Source: CBDHGY01 sp965263325
GTDB taxonomy: Bacteria > Pseudomonadota > Alphaproteobacteria > Caulobacterales > Hyphomonadaceae
DNA length: 64,000 nucleotides
Assembly: GCA_965263325.1 (NCBI GenBank)
Contig: CBDHGY010000002.1
Span: forward strand, 434,001 to 498,000
Direction: 5' to 3'
Part shown: piece after piece, positions 24,981 through 33,361 of the stretch
How the letters are laid out: each line of letters begins with the position of its first letter
Position numbering within the stretch: position 1 is the first letter of the stretch
The notes under the pieces: model-generated
Told to the model about the DNA's origin: nothing
The model's database searches: none
Seen by the model: only the letters and a program-made list of their open reading frames with translations
Made by a program: the position numbers and the translations under genes

Positions 24981-25968
24981 CCTCAGAGCCAGTTTGTGTG
25001 CGAAGCAGTCCGCGAAAGGCACGGCGCGCGGTCGATCCTTCGTGGCAAACTTTGTAAACTTCTTCTGCGATTGGCATGTCGAGCCCGTGTTCGCGCGCAA
25101 GTTCAATAACGATCTTGCTGGAATTTACACCTTCAGCGACTTGGTTCATCTCCGCAATGATTTCATCAATCTGCATCCCTCGTCCCAGTTTCTCGCCAAC
25201 TGTGTGATTGCGGCTCAGGCTCGACGTGCTTGTCGCCATCAGATCACCGAGTCCGGCAAGCCCCGCAAATGTGTGTGCTTCACCCCCCATCGCAACGCCG
25301 AGACGTGTTATTTCGGCAAGACCTCGGGTAATTACCGCCGAGCGCGTATTTTCTCCGGCACCTGTGCCGTCTCCCATGCCTGAGGCGATTGCTATAACGT
25401 TCTTCAGTGCACCGCCTAGTTCACAACCGATCATATCTGTGTTTGTGTAGACACGAAAAAGGCTCGATTGAAAAACTGGTTGAAGACGTTTGACGATCGT
25501 TTCATCTTCCATAGCGAGCACGCTCGCAGCGGCGTAACCTTGAATGATTTCGCGCGCGAGATTGGGGCCTGTTAAAACACCCGGAGGATGCCCTGGAAGG
25601 ATTTCCTCAATAATCTCAGTCATGCGGTAGCGTGTGCCGGGCTCGAAACCTTTGGCAAGGCTGATCACTGGAACCCAAGGACGGATATGATCTTTTGCCT
25701 TAATAAGCGTCGCTCGCATGGCTTTTGAAGGCACACCCATGATTAACAAATCGGCAGAGGAAACAGCTTCCCCGAGATCTGCCGTTGCAGTTAATTTGCT
25801 ATGAAGCTGCAAATCACCAAGATATCGCGTGTTTTTTTTCGAAGTGTTGATCTCGTCAACAACAGCCGAGTCCCGCGCCCATAACAGCGTCGGCGTATTT
25901 GAACTCATAATTGATGCGACAGTGGTTCCCCATGAACCGCCGCCGAGGACTGCTGCTTTTAGCTGCAA
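24967..25968 (-). CDS. gpsA: Glycerol-3-phosphate dehydrogenase [NAD(P)+]
   Basis: GpsA reduces dihydroxyacetone phosphate to sn-glycerol 3-phosphate for lipid synthesis. The N-terminal dinucleotide loop VLGGGSWGTTVA, the LAKGFEPG strand, GPNLAREI, the catalytic Lys in GCELGGALKNVIAIASG, and the FAGLAGLGDLMATSTSSLSRN signature are all present. Length 333 residues, normal. The start codon is TTG, preceded by GGAGA and AAGG. The stop overlaps the start region of plsB. An 88-base gap separates it from the upstream HAD-PlsC gene. Confidence 0.96.
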   Translation of the reverse strand: MQLKAAVLGGGSWGTTVASIMSSNTPTLLWARDSAVVDEINTSKKNTRYLGDLQLHSKLTATADLGEAVSSADLLIMGVPSKAMRATLIKAKDHIRPWVPVISLAKGFEPGTRYRMTEIIEEILPGHPPGVLTGPNLAREIIQGYAAASVLAMEDETIVKRLQPVFQSSLFRVYTNTDMIGCELGGALKNVIAIASGMGDGTGAGENTRSAVITRGLAEITRLGVAMGGEAHTFAGLAGLGDLMATSTSSLSRNHTVGEKLGRGMQIDEIIAEMNQVAEGVNSSKIVIELAREHGLDMPIAEEVYKVCHEGSTARRAFRGLLRTQTGSEDDPG

Positions 25969-26056
25969 GACCTTGTCTCCCTGATTTTGTTTTATTTATT
26001 GTTAGGTCACTGTACGTTGACGCTAGGTATTTGCAAATAGGCTGCAACGCTAATTT

Positions 26057-27505
26057 CTAATTATTGTGCTCATCGAGCTGACCAAGCGTTTCTAGATATT
26101 TGTTTCGCGCTGCCTCTACATGCTTCCGAACGGTTTTTGGCGTCCATCGACCCGTCTTGATCGGGGGTAGAATCGTGACCCTAATATGAGCTGGCTTGGC
26201 TATGTTGTGGCCCTTCGGAAGGGCATCAGACGCATTATGAATGACGATTGGAACGATCGGTACTTTCGCTTGCATAGCAATGTGGAACGCGCCGCTTTTG
26301 AATTTCCCAAGTTTTGTCCCTCTTGAGCGAGTGCCCTCGGGCGCGAGACACACGGATAGATTGTCTTCTTTCAACGCTGTGATCACTGGCTTTATTTGCT
26401 CAATCGCCTTGGCTGAAGAACTCCGGTCAATAAAAACCATGTCGGCGTATTTCATCGCGGGTCCAACCACCGGAAACCGCGCAATTTCTTTTTTACCGAT
26501 ACCGGTAATGTCTCGGCGTAGCAGTTTCCCGAGAATAATGGGATCCATTGAGCTTTGATGATTGAAGATAAAGACACATGGTCGATGAGACCAAAGGTGA
26601 TGCTCGCCTTCAACTTCGAAAGTCAGGCCCGTCAACGCAGCGACTGTATCGGTCCATAGACTAATCCCAGCATTTAACGCTTCGCGTTTTCTGCCAGTAA
26701 GCGCCCATAGCGGCGCGGTTGCGCCGAGTGCCATGGGAAGTGTGGCATAGGCACCAGCCGTTCGGGCGACGCGGCTGATTGTTGGTCTTTCACCACCAAG
26801 AAATTTACAAACTTGATAACTGCGCTCACGGGCTATGCGCGCGAGTTTCTTGCTTGGGTTCACAACTCTCGGATAGCCAACAGCCTCCAGCAGAGGTAAA
26901 TCATCTTCGCTGTCGGTATAAAAGAAACTGTCGGACATATGAGTGTCCATTTCATTGCAGAAGTCTTCTGCAGCTTTCCTTTTGCCGTCGCCAAAACATG
27001 TTGGACTAATAACGCTTCCGGTGAATATTCCGTCCTCTATTTCGAGGTCCGTACACATAATGTAATCTATGCCGAGTTCGCGCGCAGCGGGTTCAATTTG
27101 ATAGAGCGTCGCAGATGAGACGATTGCAATTGTGTGCCCCATATCGCGGTGCGCTTGGAGTAGTTTACGCGCCTCAGGATAAATAGCGCCTGCGACTTTC
27201 TTTCGGTAAACTTCTTCGCCAAATTCTTCGAATACATATTCCGCTTGTCCTCGGAACACGCCGGCTGTCTCTGCCATGAATGCAGAAAAGTTCATTTTTC
27301 CAGAACGAAATTGTGCTGCAGCGCGAAGTTGTTTTGCGATATTTCGAGGGGATATGCCGCCAGACTTGAACTGCTCAGTCAAAAAGGATTTTGCGGAGTA
27401 TCCGGCGATAAGCGTTTTGTCGAAGTCGAAAAATGCTGCGACGTGCGGTCCTTCTTCGGAATCATAAATATCCTGGAGGAAGTCATCGAGCGTGCGATTT
27501 GACAT
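26057..27505 (-). CDS. HAD-IB phosphatase fused to 1-acyl-glycerol-3-phosphate acyltransferase
   Basis: A 482-residue two-domain fusion. The N-terminal half (about 20-230) is a HAD-superfamily IB hydrolase of the SerB-like branch: FFDFDKTL (nucleophile D27, acid D29), IVSSATLYQIEP (motif II Ser) and DSEDDLPLLEAVG (motif IV). The C-terminal half (about 285-470) is PlsC-like: FNHQSSMDPI (HX4D), MVFIDR, APEGTRSRGTKLGKFKSG and VPIVPIVIHNA. Such fusions are known in bacteria and CDC-like lipid enzymes. The acyltransferase should make phosphatidic acid; the HAD part may remove a phosphate from a lipid intermediate, which is inference. The ATG is preceded by GAGG at nine bases. It leads the minus-strand lipid cluster. 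Confidence 0.9.
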   Translation of the reverse strand: MSNRTLDDFLQDIYDSEEGPHVAAFFDFDKTLIAGYSAKSFLTEQFKSGGISPRNIAKQLRAAAQFRSGKMNFSAFMAETAGVFRGQAEYVFEEFGEEVYRKKVAGAIYPEARKLLQAHRDMGHTIAIVSSATLYQIEPAARELGIDYIMCTDLEIEDGIFTGSVISPTCFGDGKRKAAEDFCNEMDTHMSDSFFYTDSEDDLPLLEAVGYPRVVNPSKKLARIARERSYQVCKFLGGERPTISRVARTAGAYATLPMALGATAPLWALTGRKREALNAGISLWTDTVAALTGLTFEVEGEHHLWSHRPCVFIFNHQSSMDPIILGKLLRRDITGIGKKEIARFPVVGPAMKYADMVFIDRSSSAKAIEQIKPVITALKEDNLSVCLAPEGTRSRGTKLGKFKSGAFHIAMQAKVPIVPIVIHNASDALPKGHNIAKPAHIRVTILPPIKTGRWTPKTVRKHVEAARNKYLETLGQLDEHNN

Positions 27506-27699
27506 TTCGTATTGCCTCGATCTGCAGATTCCCAGTGACTGTTACGGGCACGACATACCGGCAAAGTCACAATATTGCATGAAACCGACGTGGTTAATTT
27601 GTTATATAGTGTTTGTTCCCAAGGGTTTGCACAGTCATTTCGCTTATTGAGGGAAGTTTAGAACGCTCATTCTTCATCTGCGGCAATTGTCTTGGCTGT

Positions 27700-27727
27700 T
27701 TGGTTGTAAAGACCTACGTTTTATACA
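27700..27727 (+). promoter_or_regulatory. Candidate promoter of the lipase-like hydrolase gene
   Basis: TTGGTT (27700-27705) and TATACA (27722-27727) are 16 bases apart in the 268-base divergent region 27506-27773. The gene start follows at 27774 behind GGAGG (27761-27765). A partner promoter for the minus-strand lipid operon must lie in the same region, but I see no clear one. Confidence 0.45.
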
Positions 27728-27773
27728 CGGTGTTAATAAAATAGTCGCACCGTCCAAGGTGGAGGATTAGAAT

Positions 27774-28577
27774 ATGTCTGCACAGGCCGCTCAGCGCCCG
27801 GCATTTCCGCTGCCATTCCTCGAACCTTTCCGCGCGCTTGGCGAATGGGCGGCGCAACCTGTTGGTAATCGAATCCTGAGCTGCGCACCTACCGGAGAAG
27901 GGCAGCCTGTATTAACGCTCCCAGGGTTTCTTGGGTCCGATGGATCTACGAGTTCTATTCGAAAATACCTGAAACGGAAAAATTACGACCCTTATCCCTG
28001 GATGCTTGGGCGCAATGAGGGGCCAGATACGACCGGTGAGAACGGATCCCGTCTCGATCAACGTGTCTCGCAAATTCATCGCAAGACGGGGCAGAAAGTT
28101 GCGCTTGTGGGTTGGAGTCTCGGTGGGGTTATGGCTCGCAATGCCGCCAAACGCATTCCTGATAAAATCAGTCAGGTGATCACTTTGGGGAGCCCGTTTG
28201 ATGCGACCCAAAATATATCTTCTATCGCAAAGTTGTTCGAGTTCGTCTCTGGCAAGAACCCAAATGACGAACAATTCCAGCATATTTTGGATTATAATCG
28301 ACCGCCCCCGCCGCCGAGTGTCCCGTCAACCGCGATATTTACCAAAACCGACGGTATTGTGCATTGGTCGACATGTATCGAGCGCCCCGCACCAAATACG
28401 GACAATATTGAAGTCGCACTCGCGAGCCATACGGGGCTCGGATTTAATGCAGCCGTTCTCTTCCTAATTGCCGAGCGTCTTGCGGTGCCGCCTTCACACT
28501 GGGCCCCATTCGATCGGACCGCGCAGGCTTGGCGTTGGTTTACCTACCCATCTGCAGGGCACGTTTACGGAAAATAA
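27774..28577 (+). CDS. Alpha/beta-hydrolase, lipase/acyltransferase-like
   Basis: A 267-residue alpha/beta-hydrolase. The oxyanion strand reads VLTLPGFLGSDGS; the nucleophile elbow is GWSLGG (Ser115); the acid is probably Asp in FTKTDGIVHW; and the His is in ASHTGLGFN. The pattern resembles PGAP1/LipA-type lipases. There is no signal peptide, so it is probably cytoplasmic or membrane-surface associated. It diverges from the HAD-PlsC/gpsA/plsB/WS-DGAT cluster, which makes a role in hydrolysing stored or membrane lipid plausible, but the substrate is not shown by the sequence. An inverted repeat overlaps its stop codon. Confidence 0.8.
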   Translation: MSAQAAQRPAFPLPFLEPFRALGEWAAQPVGNRILSCAPTGEGQPVLTLPGFLGSDGSTSSIRKYLKRKNYDPYPWMLGRNEGPDTTGENGSRLDQRVSQIHRKTGQKVALVGWSLGGVMARNAAKRIPDKISQVITLGSPFDATQNISSIAKLFEFVSGKNPNDEQFQHILDYNRPPPPPSVPSTAIFTKTDGIVHWSTCIERPAPNTDNIEVALASHTGLGFNAAVLFLIAERLAVPPSHWAPFDRTAQAWRWFTYPSAGHVYGK

Positions 28578-28593
28578 CGACGCGCCCTGCAGA
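28551..28593. terminator. Inverted repeat between convergent genes, possible bidirectional terminator
   Basis: TCTGCAGGGC (28551-28560) is perfectly repeated in inverse at 28584-28593 with a 23-base loop that includes the hydrolase stop codon. It lies between the hydrolase and the convergent thiolase. There is no good T tract, so termination may need Rho, or the repeat may only protect the 3' end. Confidence 0.4.
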
Positions 28594-28602
28594 TAACTTA
28601 AA

Positions 28603-29847
28603 TTAGATGCGCTCAATAATAATCGCTGGAGCCATGCCGCCGGCCGCGCACATTGTTACAAGACCGAAGCGCCCACCAGATCGCTCCAACTCATCAAGCA
28701 CAGTCCCAATCAAGATTGAGCCGGTTGCGCCAATTGGATGACCAAGCGCCATTGCGCCGCCGTTCACGTTTACTTTTTCTCTTGGCAGATCGAGATCACG
28801 AATGAACTTCTCTGCAACGACAGAAAAAGCCTCATTGATTTCCCAGACATCAATATCAGATTTTTGCAGTCCGGCTTTTTCGAGGACCTTCTTTGCTGCA
28901 GGAACGGGTGCATTAAGCATAAGCGTTGGACAGTCGCCCATGTTTGCTGTGGCGACTATTCGGGCGCGGGGTTTCATGCCGTGTTTGTCGGCGTAGTCTT
29001 TTGATGTGATAAGAAGTGCAGCGGCACCGTCGACAACCCCTGATGAGTTCCCTGCGTGGTGCACGTGGTCAATTTTACCTTCCAGTTCTGGATACTTTTT
29101 CGTGACCAATGAGCCATACGTATTCCCTTGATCGTCGACCGGAATATCAGCAAACATGTTAAAGACGGTTTTGAGCCCACTTAGCGTTTCCATGGTGGTG
29201 CCAGGACGCGGAAATTCTTCCTTATCGAGCGCAAGTGATCCGTCTTCATTATAGACGGGTACGAGCGAATTATCGAAACGTCCTTCTTCGATGGCTTGGG
29301 CTGCGCGTTGTTGAGATACGAAAGCCAGTTGATCAACGGCCTCTCTATCGATCCCTTCCAGTGTCGCGATAGCGTCCGCGCAAACGCCTTGTTGGGATTG
29401 TGGGTGCTTTTCGCGAAGTCGCAAATTACCTGCGTCAATCATAGGGGGGACATTCGGATCCGCCGTCGCGGATGTATAGCTCATCATTTCGCAGCCACCT
29501 GCGATCACGCAATCTTCCATGCCCGACATAATTTGAGCGGCGGCGAGATTTACAGTGGTAATGCCAGACCCGCAGAACCGGTCGAGCGTTACACCTGACG
29601 CTTTAACATCATAACCCGCATCGAGAGCAGCCATGCGGCCCATATCTGCGCCTTGCGCGCCGCGTTGAGAACTCGTGCCCCATATAATATCATCAACCGA
29701 CGAGGTATCCAGCTCATTTCTGTCACGAAGCGCCGCGAGCACAGTCGCCGCGAGATGCTGTGGGTGCAAATGCGCCAGCGCGCCTTTGCCTTGCTTGCCG
29801 ATCCCGCGCGGGGTTCGGCAAGCATCAATAATATATGCTTCAGCCAT
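28603..29847 (-). CDS. Thiolase-family acetyl-CoA C-acyltransferase
   Basis: A 414-residue thiolase. The acyl-binding Cys92 lies in TLDRFCGSGITT, the His in GGAMALGHPIGATG, and the second Cys in TMCAAGGMAPA. The family either cleaves 3-ketoacyl-CoA (degradative, FadA-like) or condenses two acetyl-CoA (PhaA/AtoB). The long insert around FPRPGTTMETLSGLKTVF is typical of the FadA/FadI-like branch, so a beta-oxidation role is more likely. The next gene upstream on the same strand, 36 bases away, is an SDR of the 3-hydroxyacyl-CoA dehydrogenase type, forming a two-enzyme beta-oxidation module. Confidence 0.9.
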   Translation of the reverse strand: MAEAYIIDACRTPRGIGKQGKGALAHLHPQHLAATVLAALRDRNELDTSSVDDIIWGTSSQRGAQGADMGRMAALDAGYDVKASGVTLDRFCGSGITTVNLAAAQIMSGMEDCVIAGGCEMMSYTSATADPNVPPMIDAGNLRLREKHPQSQQGVCADAIATLEGIDREAVDQLAFVSQQRAAQAIEEGRFDNSLVPVYNEDGSLALDKEEFPRPGTTMETLSGLKTVFNMFADIPVDDQGNTYGSLVTKKYPELEGKIDHVHHAGNSSGVVDGAAALLITSKDYADKHGMKPRARIVATANMGDCPTLMLNAPVPAAKKVLEKAGLQKSDIDVWEINEAFSVVAEKFIRDLDLPREKVNVNGGAMALGHPIGATGSILIGTVLDELERSGGRFGLVTMCAAGGMAPAIIIERI

Positions 29848-29883
29848 TTTCCTGTGTCCTTCTAGAATAGTGTGCCCCGCAGT

Positions 29884-30663
29884 TTAGCGCGGAGCCATTC
29901 TGATTGCGCCGTCAAGGCGTACATCTTCGCCGTTAAAGTAACCGTTGCGACACATTTCGACGGCAAGACTGGCGTATTCGTCTGGATTGCCGAGACGTGC
30001 CGGGTTCGGCACTTGTGCGCCAAGGGCTTGTTTTACGTTTTCCGGTGCACCTTGGAGCAGCGGTGTATCAAATATGCCTGGCAGGATCGTGTTCACTCTG
30101 ATGAGCTCGCGAGATAAGTCGCGCGCGATCGGGAGTGTCATGCCGACAACTCCACCTTTAGAGGCGGAATAGGAAGCCTGGCCGATCTGACCATCTTCGG
30201 CAGCAACAGACGCCGTATTGACGATTGACCCGCGCTCACCATCAATCGGGTCGAGTGTCATCATGCCGGCTGCAGACTTTGCGATACAACGGAATGTGCC
30301 AACAAGATTGATCTGAATAATCAAGTCAAACTTATCCATCGGGAAGTGTTTGATTTCACCGGTCTGCTTGTCACGCGATGCAGTCTTGATGGCGTTTCCA
30401 GTTCCGGCGCAATTTATAAGGATCCGCTCCTGTCCGATGGCTTCACGGGATTTCGAAAATGCAGCATCAACGCTCTCGCACGATGTTACGTTGGTCTCGC
30501 AAAATACACCTCCTAGCTCTGAGGCAAGCGCCTCACCCTTTTCCGCGTTCAAATCAAACAAGGCGACTTTTACGCCATGAGAAGCGAGCTTGCGCGCCGT
30601 CGCTGCACCTAGACCGGATGCGCCCCCGGTGATGACCGCTGAAATGTCTGAATTCAGTTCCAT
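29884..30663 (-). CDS. SDR-family 3-hydroxyacyl-CoA dehydrogenase (HSD10-like)
   Basis: A 259-residue short-chain dehydrogenase. The NAD loop is TGGASGLGAATA; then FDLNAEKG (acidic residue choosing NAD), NCAGTG, catalytic Ser in VNTASVAAEDG and the YSASKGG Tyr-Lys pair. The segment between NCAG and the Ser (KHFPMDKFDLIIQINLVGTF) and VNTILPGIFDTPLL match the type II 3-hydroxyacyl-CoA dehydrogenase (17-beta-HSD10) branch, which oxidises L-3-hydroxyacyl-CoA. It is transcribed before the thiolase, which performs the following reaction. A purine-rich ribosome site precedes the ATG. Confidence 0.88.
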   Translation of the reverse strand: MELNSDISAVITGGASGLGAATARKLASHGVKVALFDLNAEKGEALASELGGVFCETNVTSCESVDAAFSKSREAIGQERILINCAGTGNAIKTASRDKQTGEIKHFPMDKFDLIIQINLVGTFRCIAKSAAGMMTLDPIDGERGSIVNTASVAAEDGQIGQASYSASKGGVVGMTLPIARDLSRELIRVNTILPGIFDTPLLQGAPENVKQALGAQVPNPARLGNPDEYASLAVEMCRNGYFNGEDVRLDGAIRMAPR

Positions 30664-30791
30664 GATGTTCTCCTTACTGACTTTAGCTGTCTACTTTCAT
30701 TGCCCTATGGGAAATAAAGAGGGGAAAAAGCTTGTGTGAATTCGAAGGCTCTGACACCTTTAGAACAAAAGACGAAAGTGGAGGATATTCG

Positions 30792-31622
30792 ATGGGACTT
30801 CGGTTTGAAGATGCGTCAGATGCCGTTGGGTCGTTTTGTGAAGGCGTTCAAATAACCGACCTCACTGACGGTGAGTTTGAGGCCGTGCGCGAGAAATTTT
30901 TCGAACGCGGCGTTTTGTTTTTCCGAAACCAGGAAATGACACCAGAAGAGCATATTGAGTTTGCTGAGCGGTGGGGTGAAATTGATGTAAATCGATTTTT
31001 CTCACCGGTGCCCGGTTATCCGCAAATTGCGCAGGTGCTTAAAGAGCCAGATCAAACGAAGAATATTGGTGGCGGCTGGCACACAGATCACTCTTATGAT
31101 GAAGTTCCAGCGATGGGGTCTATTCTGCGTGCTATCGAGTTGCCCGAGTCGGGTGGAGATACTTTGTTTGCAAGTGTTCAGGCAGCCTATGATGATTTAT
31201 GTGATCAGGATAAAGATCAGATCGAAACGCTAAGTGCCATGCATTCCAGCCGGCACATCTTTGGCGGAGAGGCTCAGGAGGCCCAGGAAGTAGGCGAGCG
31301 TTTTGTTAATGCCGAGCAAGCCACTCAAGATGCGGTTCACCCGGTAGCACTTGCCCATCCTGTAACCGGCCGGAAGGGCATTTACGTAAATGCTGCGTTC
31401 ACCACGGGTATCGAAGGTGTGGAAAAAACTGAGGGCGAAGAAATTTTGCATAAGCTGTATAACGCCTGTGTTCAGCCAGAATATCATTACCGCTTCGAGT
31501 GGAAGCCTGGATCTATCGCCATGTGGGACAATCGCTCAACATGGCATTGGGCGATAAACGACTATCATGGCCAGCGCCGGTATATGCATAGGATCACGAT
31601 AAAAGGTGTCCCCTTGTCATAA
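30792..31622 (+). CDS. TauD/TfdA-family Fe(II)/2-oxoglutarate dioxygenase
   Basis: A 276-residue jelly-roll dioxygenase. The iron site HTDHSYDE (H97, D99) and a distal His near the C-terminus (RRYMHRITI) follow the HxD...H rule; WDNRSTWHWAIND is the conserved strand with an Arg near the 2-oxoglutarate carboxylate. The family includes taurine, alkylsulfate and 2,4-D dioxygenases; no neighbouring transport or sulfur genes point to a substrate. The frame is open from a TTG at 30732, but GGAGG nine bases before the ATG at 30792 decides the start. It is divergent from the SDR/thiolase unit and followed by a strong hairpin. Confidence 0.87.
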   Translation: MGLRFEDASDAVGSFCEGVQITDLTDGEFEAVREKFFERGVLFFRNQEMTPEEHIEFAERWGEIDVNRFFSPVPGYPQIAQVLKEPDQTKNIGGGWHTDHSYDEVPAMGSILRAIELPESGGDTLFASVQAAYDDLCDQDKDQIETLSAMHSSRHIFGGEAQEAQEVGERFVNAEQATQDAVHPVALAHPVTGRKGIYVNAAFTTGIEGVEKTEGEEILHKLYNACVQPEYHYRFEWKPGSIAMWDNRSTWHWAINDYHGQRRYMHRITIKGVPLS

Positions 31623-31623
31623 A

Positions 31624-31640
31624 CGCCGCGCGACGCGGCG
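31624..31640 (+). terminator. GC-rich hairpin after the dioxygenase gene
   Basis: CGCCGCG (31624-31630), loop CGA, CGCGGCG (31634-31640) form a perfect 7-bp stem two bases after the stop codon. No T run follows, so it may be a weak or Rho-assisted terminator or an mRNA 3' end. The rest of 31641-31764 should contain the nuo promoter; it holds another 6-bp inverted repeat (GGGGAT 31667-31672 / ATCCCC 31682-31687), but no promoter I trust. Confidence 0.4.
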
Positions 31641-31764
31641 CCGCACTTCAGATTAGGGAAATATCCGGGGATTCAGCTAATATCCCCTCCAAGCCTGTTG
31701 CGTGGTCGCTGAAACCACTCTACTTCGGCTCGAATGATCGATTTTGACCGGGAGTGTGGTCGCC

Positions 31765-32139
31765 ATGTCTGAGATAACACGGCTCACTTTGGATTACCTG
31801 CCTGTGGTGATCTTTCTGCTAATCGCGACCGGGTTCGCTCTTCTGTTTATTCTCGGCTCCGTGCTTTTGGCCCCTTCAAATCCAGATCCTGAGAAAAACT
31901 CGGCTTATGAGTGTGGTTTTAACGCTTTTGACGATGCGCGGATGAAGTTCGACGTAAGATTTTATCTCGTCGCCATTTTATTCATTATATTTGATCTGGA
32001 AGTCGCCTTTCTGTTTCCATTTGCGGTCAGTCTGGGCGAAATTGGTGTATATGGTTTCTGGTCAATGGTCGCCTTTCTCGTCGTGCTGACGATTGGCTTT
32101 ATATATGAGTGGCGCCGCGGCGCGCTGGAATGGGAATAG
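31765..32139 (+). CDS. nuoA: NADH-quinone oxidoreductase subunit A
   Basis: A small membrane subunit of complex I at the junction of membrane and peripheral arms. It has 124 residues with three transmembrane helices (YLPVVIFLLIATGFALLF, FYLVAILFIIFDLEVAFLF, MVAFLVVLTIGFIYEW). Signature PSNPDPEKNSAYECGF is in the first loop, containing the conserved Cys near the quinone site, and DVRFYLVAILFIIFDLE marks the second helix. The frame is open from 31744 (TTG), but the ATG at 31765, with GGGAG ten bases upstream, gives the usual N-terminus. First gene of the 14-subunit nuo operon. Confidence 0.96.
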   Translation: MSEITRLTLDYLPVVIFLLIATGFALLFILGSVLLAPSNPDPEKNSAYECGFNAFDDARMKFDVRFYLVAILFIIFDLEVAFLFPFAVSLGEIGVYGFWSMVAFLVVLTIGFIYEWRRGALEWE

Positions 32140-32143
32140 CGAT

Positions 32144-32716
32144 ATGCCAGACGACAGCGTGAAATCTTACGCATTCGGCGCGGCGCGATCTCAGATTGAA
32201 GGTGGCCGCGAGGTCCGGCAAGACGATCCGTTTTTTTCCAATTTGAATGATGAATTGGCCGATAAGGGCTTCATGGTCGCAAAGGCAGATGACCTGATCG
32301 CGTGGGCGCGGACAGGTTCGTTAATGTGGATGACCTTCGGATTGGCTTGCTGCGCGGTTGAGATGATGCATGCTGGTAATCCGAGATATGATCTCGAACG
32401 ATTTGGCATGGCCCCTCGCGGCACACCTCGGCAATCCGATGTTATGATTGTGGCTGGCACCCTAACGAACAAGATGGCCCCCGCATTGCGCAAGGTATAC
32501 GACCAGATGCCAGAGCCGAGATACGTTGTTTCCATGGGATCCTGCGCCAATGGTGGCGGTTACTATCACTACAGTTATTCGGTAGTGCGCGGCTGTGATC
32601 GTATTGTTCCGGTGGACATCTATATTCCGGGATGCCCACCAACCGCTGAAGCACTCGTATATGGTCTGCTTCAGCTTCAGAAAAAAATCCGCCGTGAAGG
32701 CTCTATCGAGCGCTAG
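32144..32716 (+). CDS. nuoB: NADH-quinone oxidoreductase subunit B
   Basis: Carries iron-sulfur cluster N2, the last cluster before quinone. Ligands are visible: the adjacent pair in FGLACCAVEMM, Cys in VSMGSCANGGGYYHYSYS, and Cys in YIPGCPPTAEAL. Length 190 residues. The start at 32144 (MPDDSVKSY) follows the nuoA stop by four bases; an earlier in-frame ATG inside nuoA is rejected. Confidence 0.97.
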   Translation: MPDDSVKSYAFGAARSQIEGGREVRQDDPFFSNLNDELADKGFMVAKADDLIAWARTGSLMWMTFGLACCAVEMMHAGNPRYDLERFGMAPRGTPRQSDVMIVAGTLTNKMAPALRKVYDQMPEPRYVVSMGSCANGGGYYHYSYSVVRGCDRIVPVDIYIPGCPPTAEALVYGLLQLQKKIRREGSIER

Positions 32717-32731
32717 GGAGCTGCATAAGTA

Positions 32732-33358
32732 ATGGCAGACACAGAAGACCTACGAGCTCTTGGAGCGCATATAGCATCCGCGCAATCACAAAGCGTTCAG
32801 GCCACAGAAGTAAAGCACGACGAGCTTACGGTAATTGGTGTTCGCGACCGGATCGTAGAACTGCTCCGTTTCCTGATAATAGATAGCGAGTGCAAATTCG
32901 AGACGCTGATCGACCTAGCGGGTGTTGACTATCCAGACCGCAGCGATCGATTTGAGATTGTCTATCACTTGCTTTCAATGCGTTTGAATCAAAGAATTCG
33001 GATCAAAATTAGCACCGATGAAGAAACGCCGGTGCCAAGTATCGTCGATGTATTTCCTTGCGCAGATTGGTATGAGCGCGAGGCATTCGATATGTATGGC
33101 ATAGCGTTTTCCGGCCACCCGGATCTTCGCAGAATTCTGACGGATTATGGCTTCGAGGGCCATCCAATGCGGAAGGACTTTCCGCTCACGGGGCATGTCG
33201 AAGTTCGTTATGACGATTTGGAAAAGCGTGTGGTTTATGAACCCGTTACGCTTACGCAAGAATACAGGGATTTTGATTTCCTCTCTCCTTGGGAAGGAAT
33301 GAACGCCTTGGTACCCGGGAGACGAGAAGGCTGGTGCTTCTCCAGAGGAGGGCGCTGA
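32732..33358 (+). CDS. nuoC: NADH-quinone oxidoreductase subunit C
   Basis: The 30-kDa peripheral-arm subunit of complex I, 208 residues, separate from NuoD (these are fused in E. coli). The family signature runs through DWYEREAFDMYGIAFSGHPD and RRILTDYGFEGHPMRKDFP. The C-terminal FDFLSPWEGM is usual in alphaproteobacterial NuoC. It starts 15 bases after nuoB and ends three bases before nuoD. Confidence 0.96.
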   Translation: MADTEDLRALGAHIASAQSQSVQATEVKHDELTVIGVRDRIVELLRFLIIDSECKFETLIDLAGVDYPDRSDRFEIVYHLLSMRLNQRIRIKISTDEETPVPSIVDVFPCADWYEREAFDMYGIAFSGHPDLRRILTDYGFEGHPMRKDFPLTGHVEVRYDDLEKRVVYEPVTLTQEYRDFDFLSPWEGMNALVPGRREGWCFSRGGR

Positions 33359-33361
33359 ATA

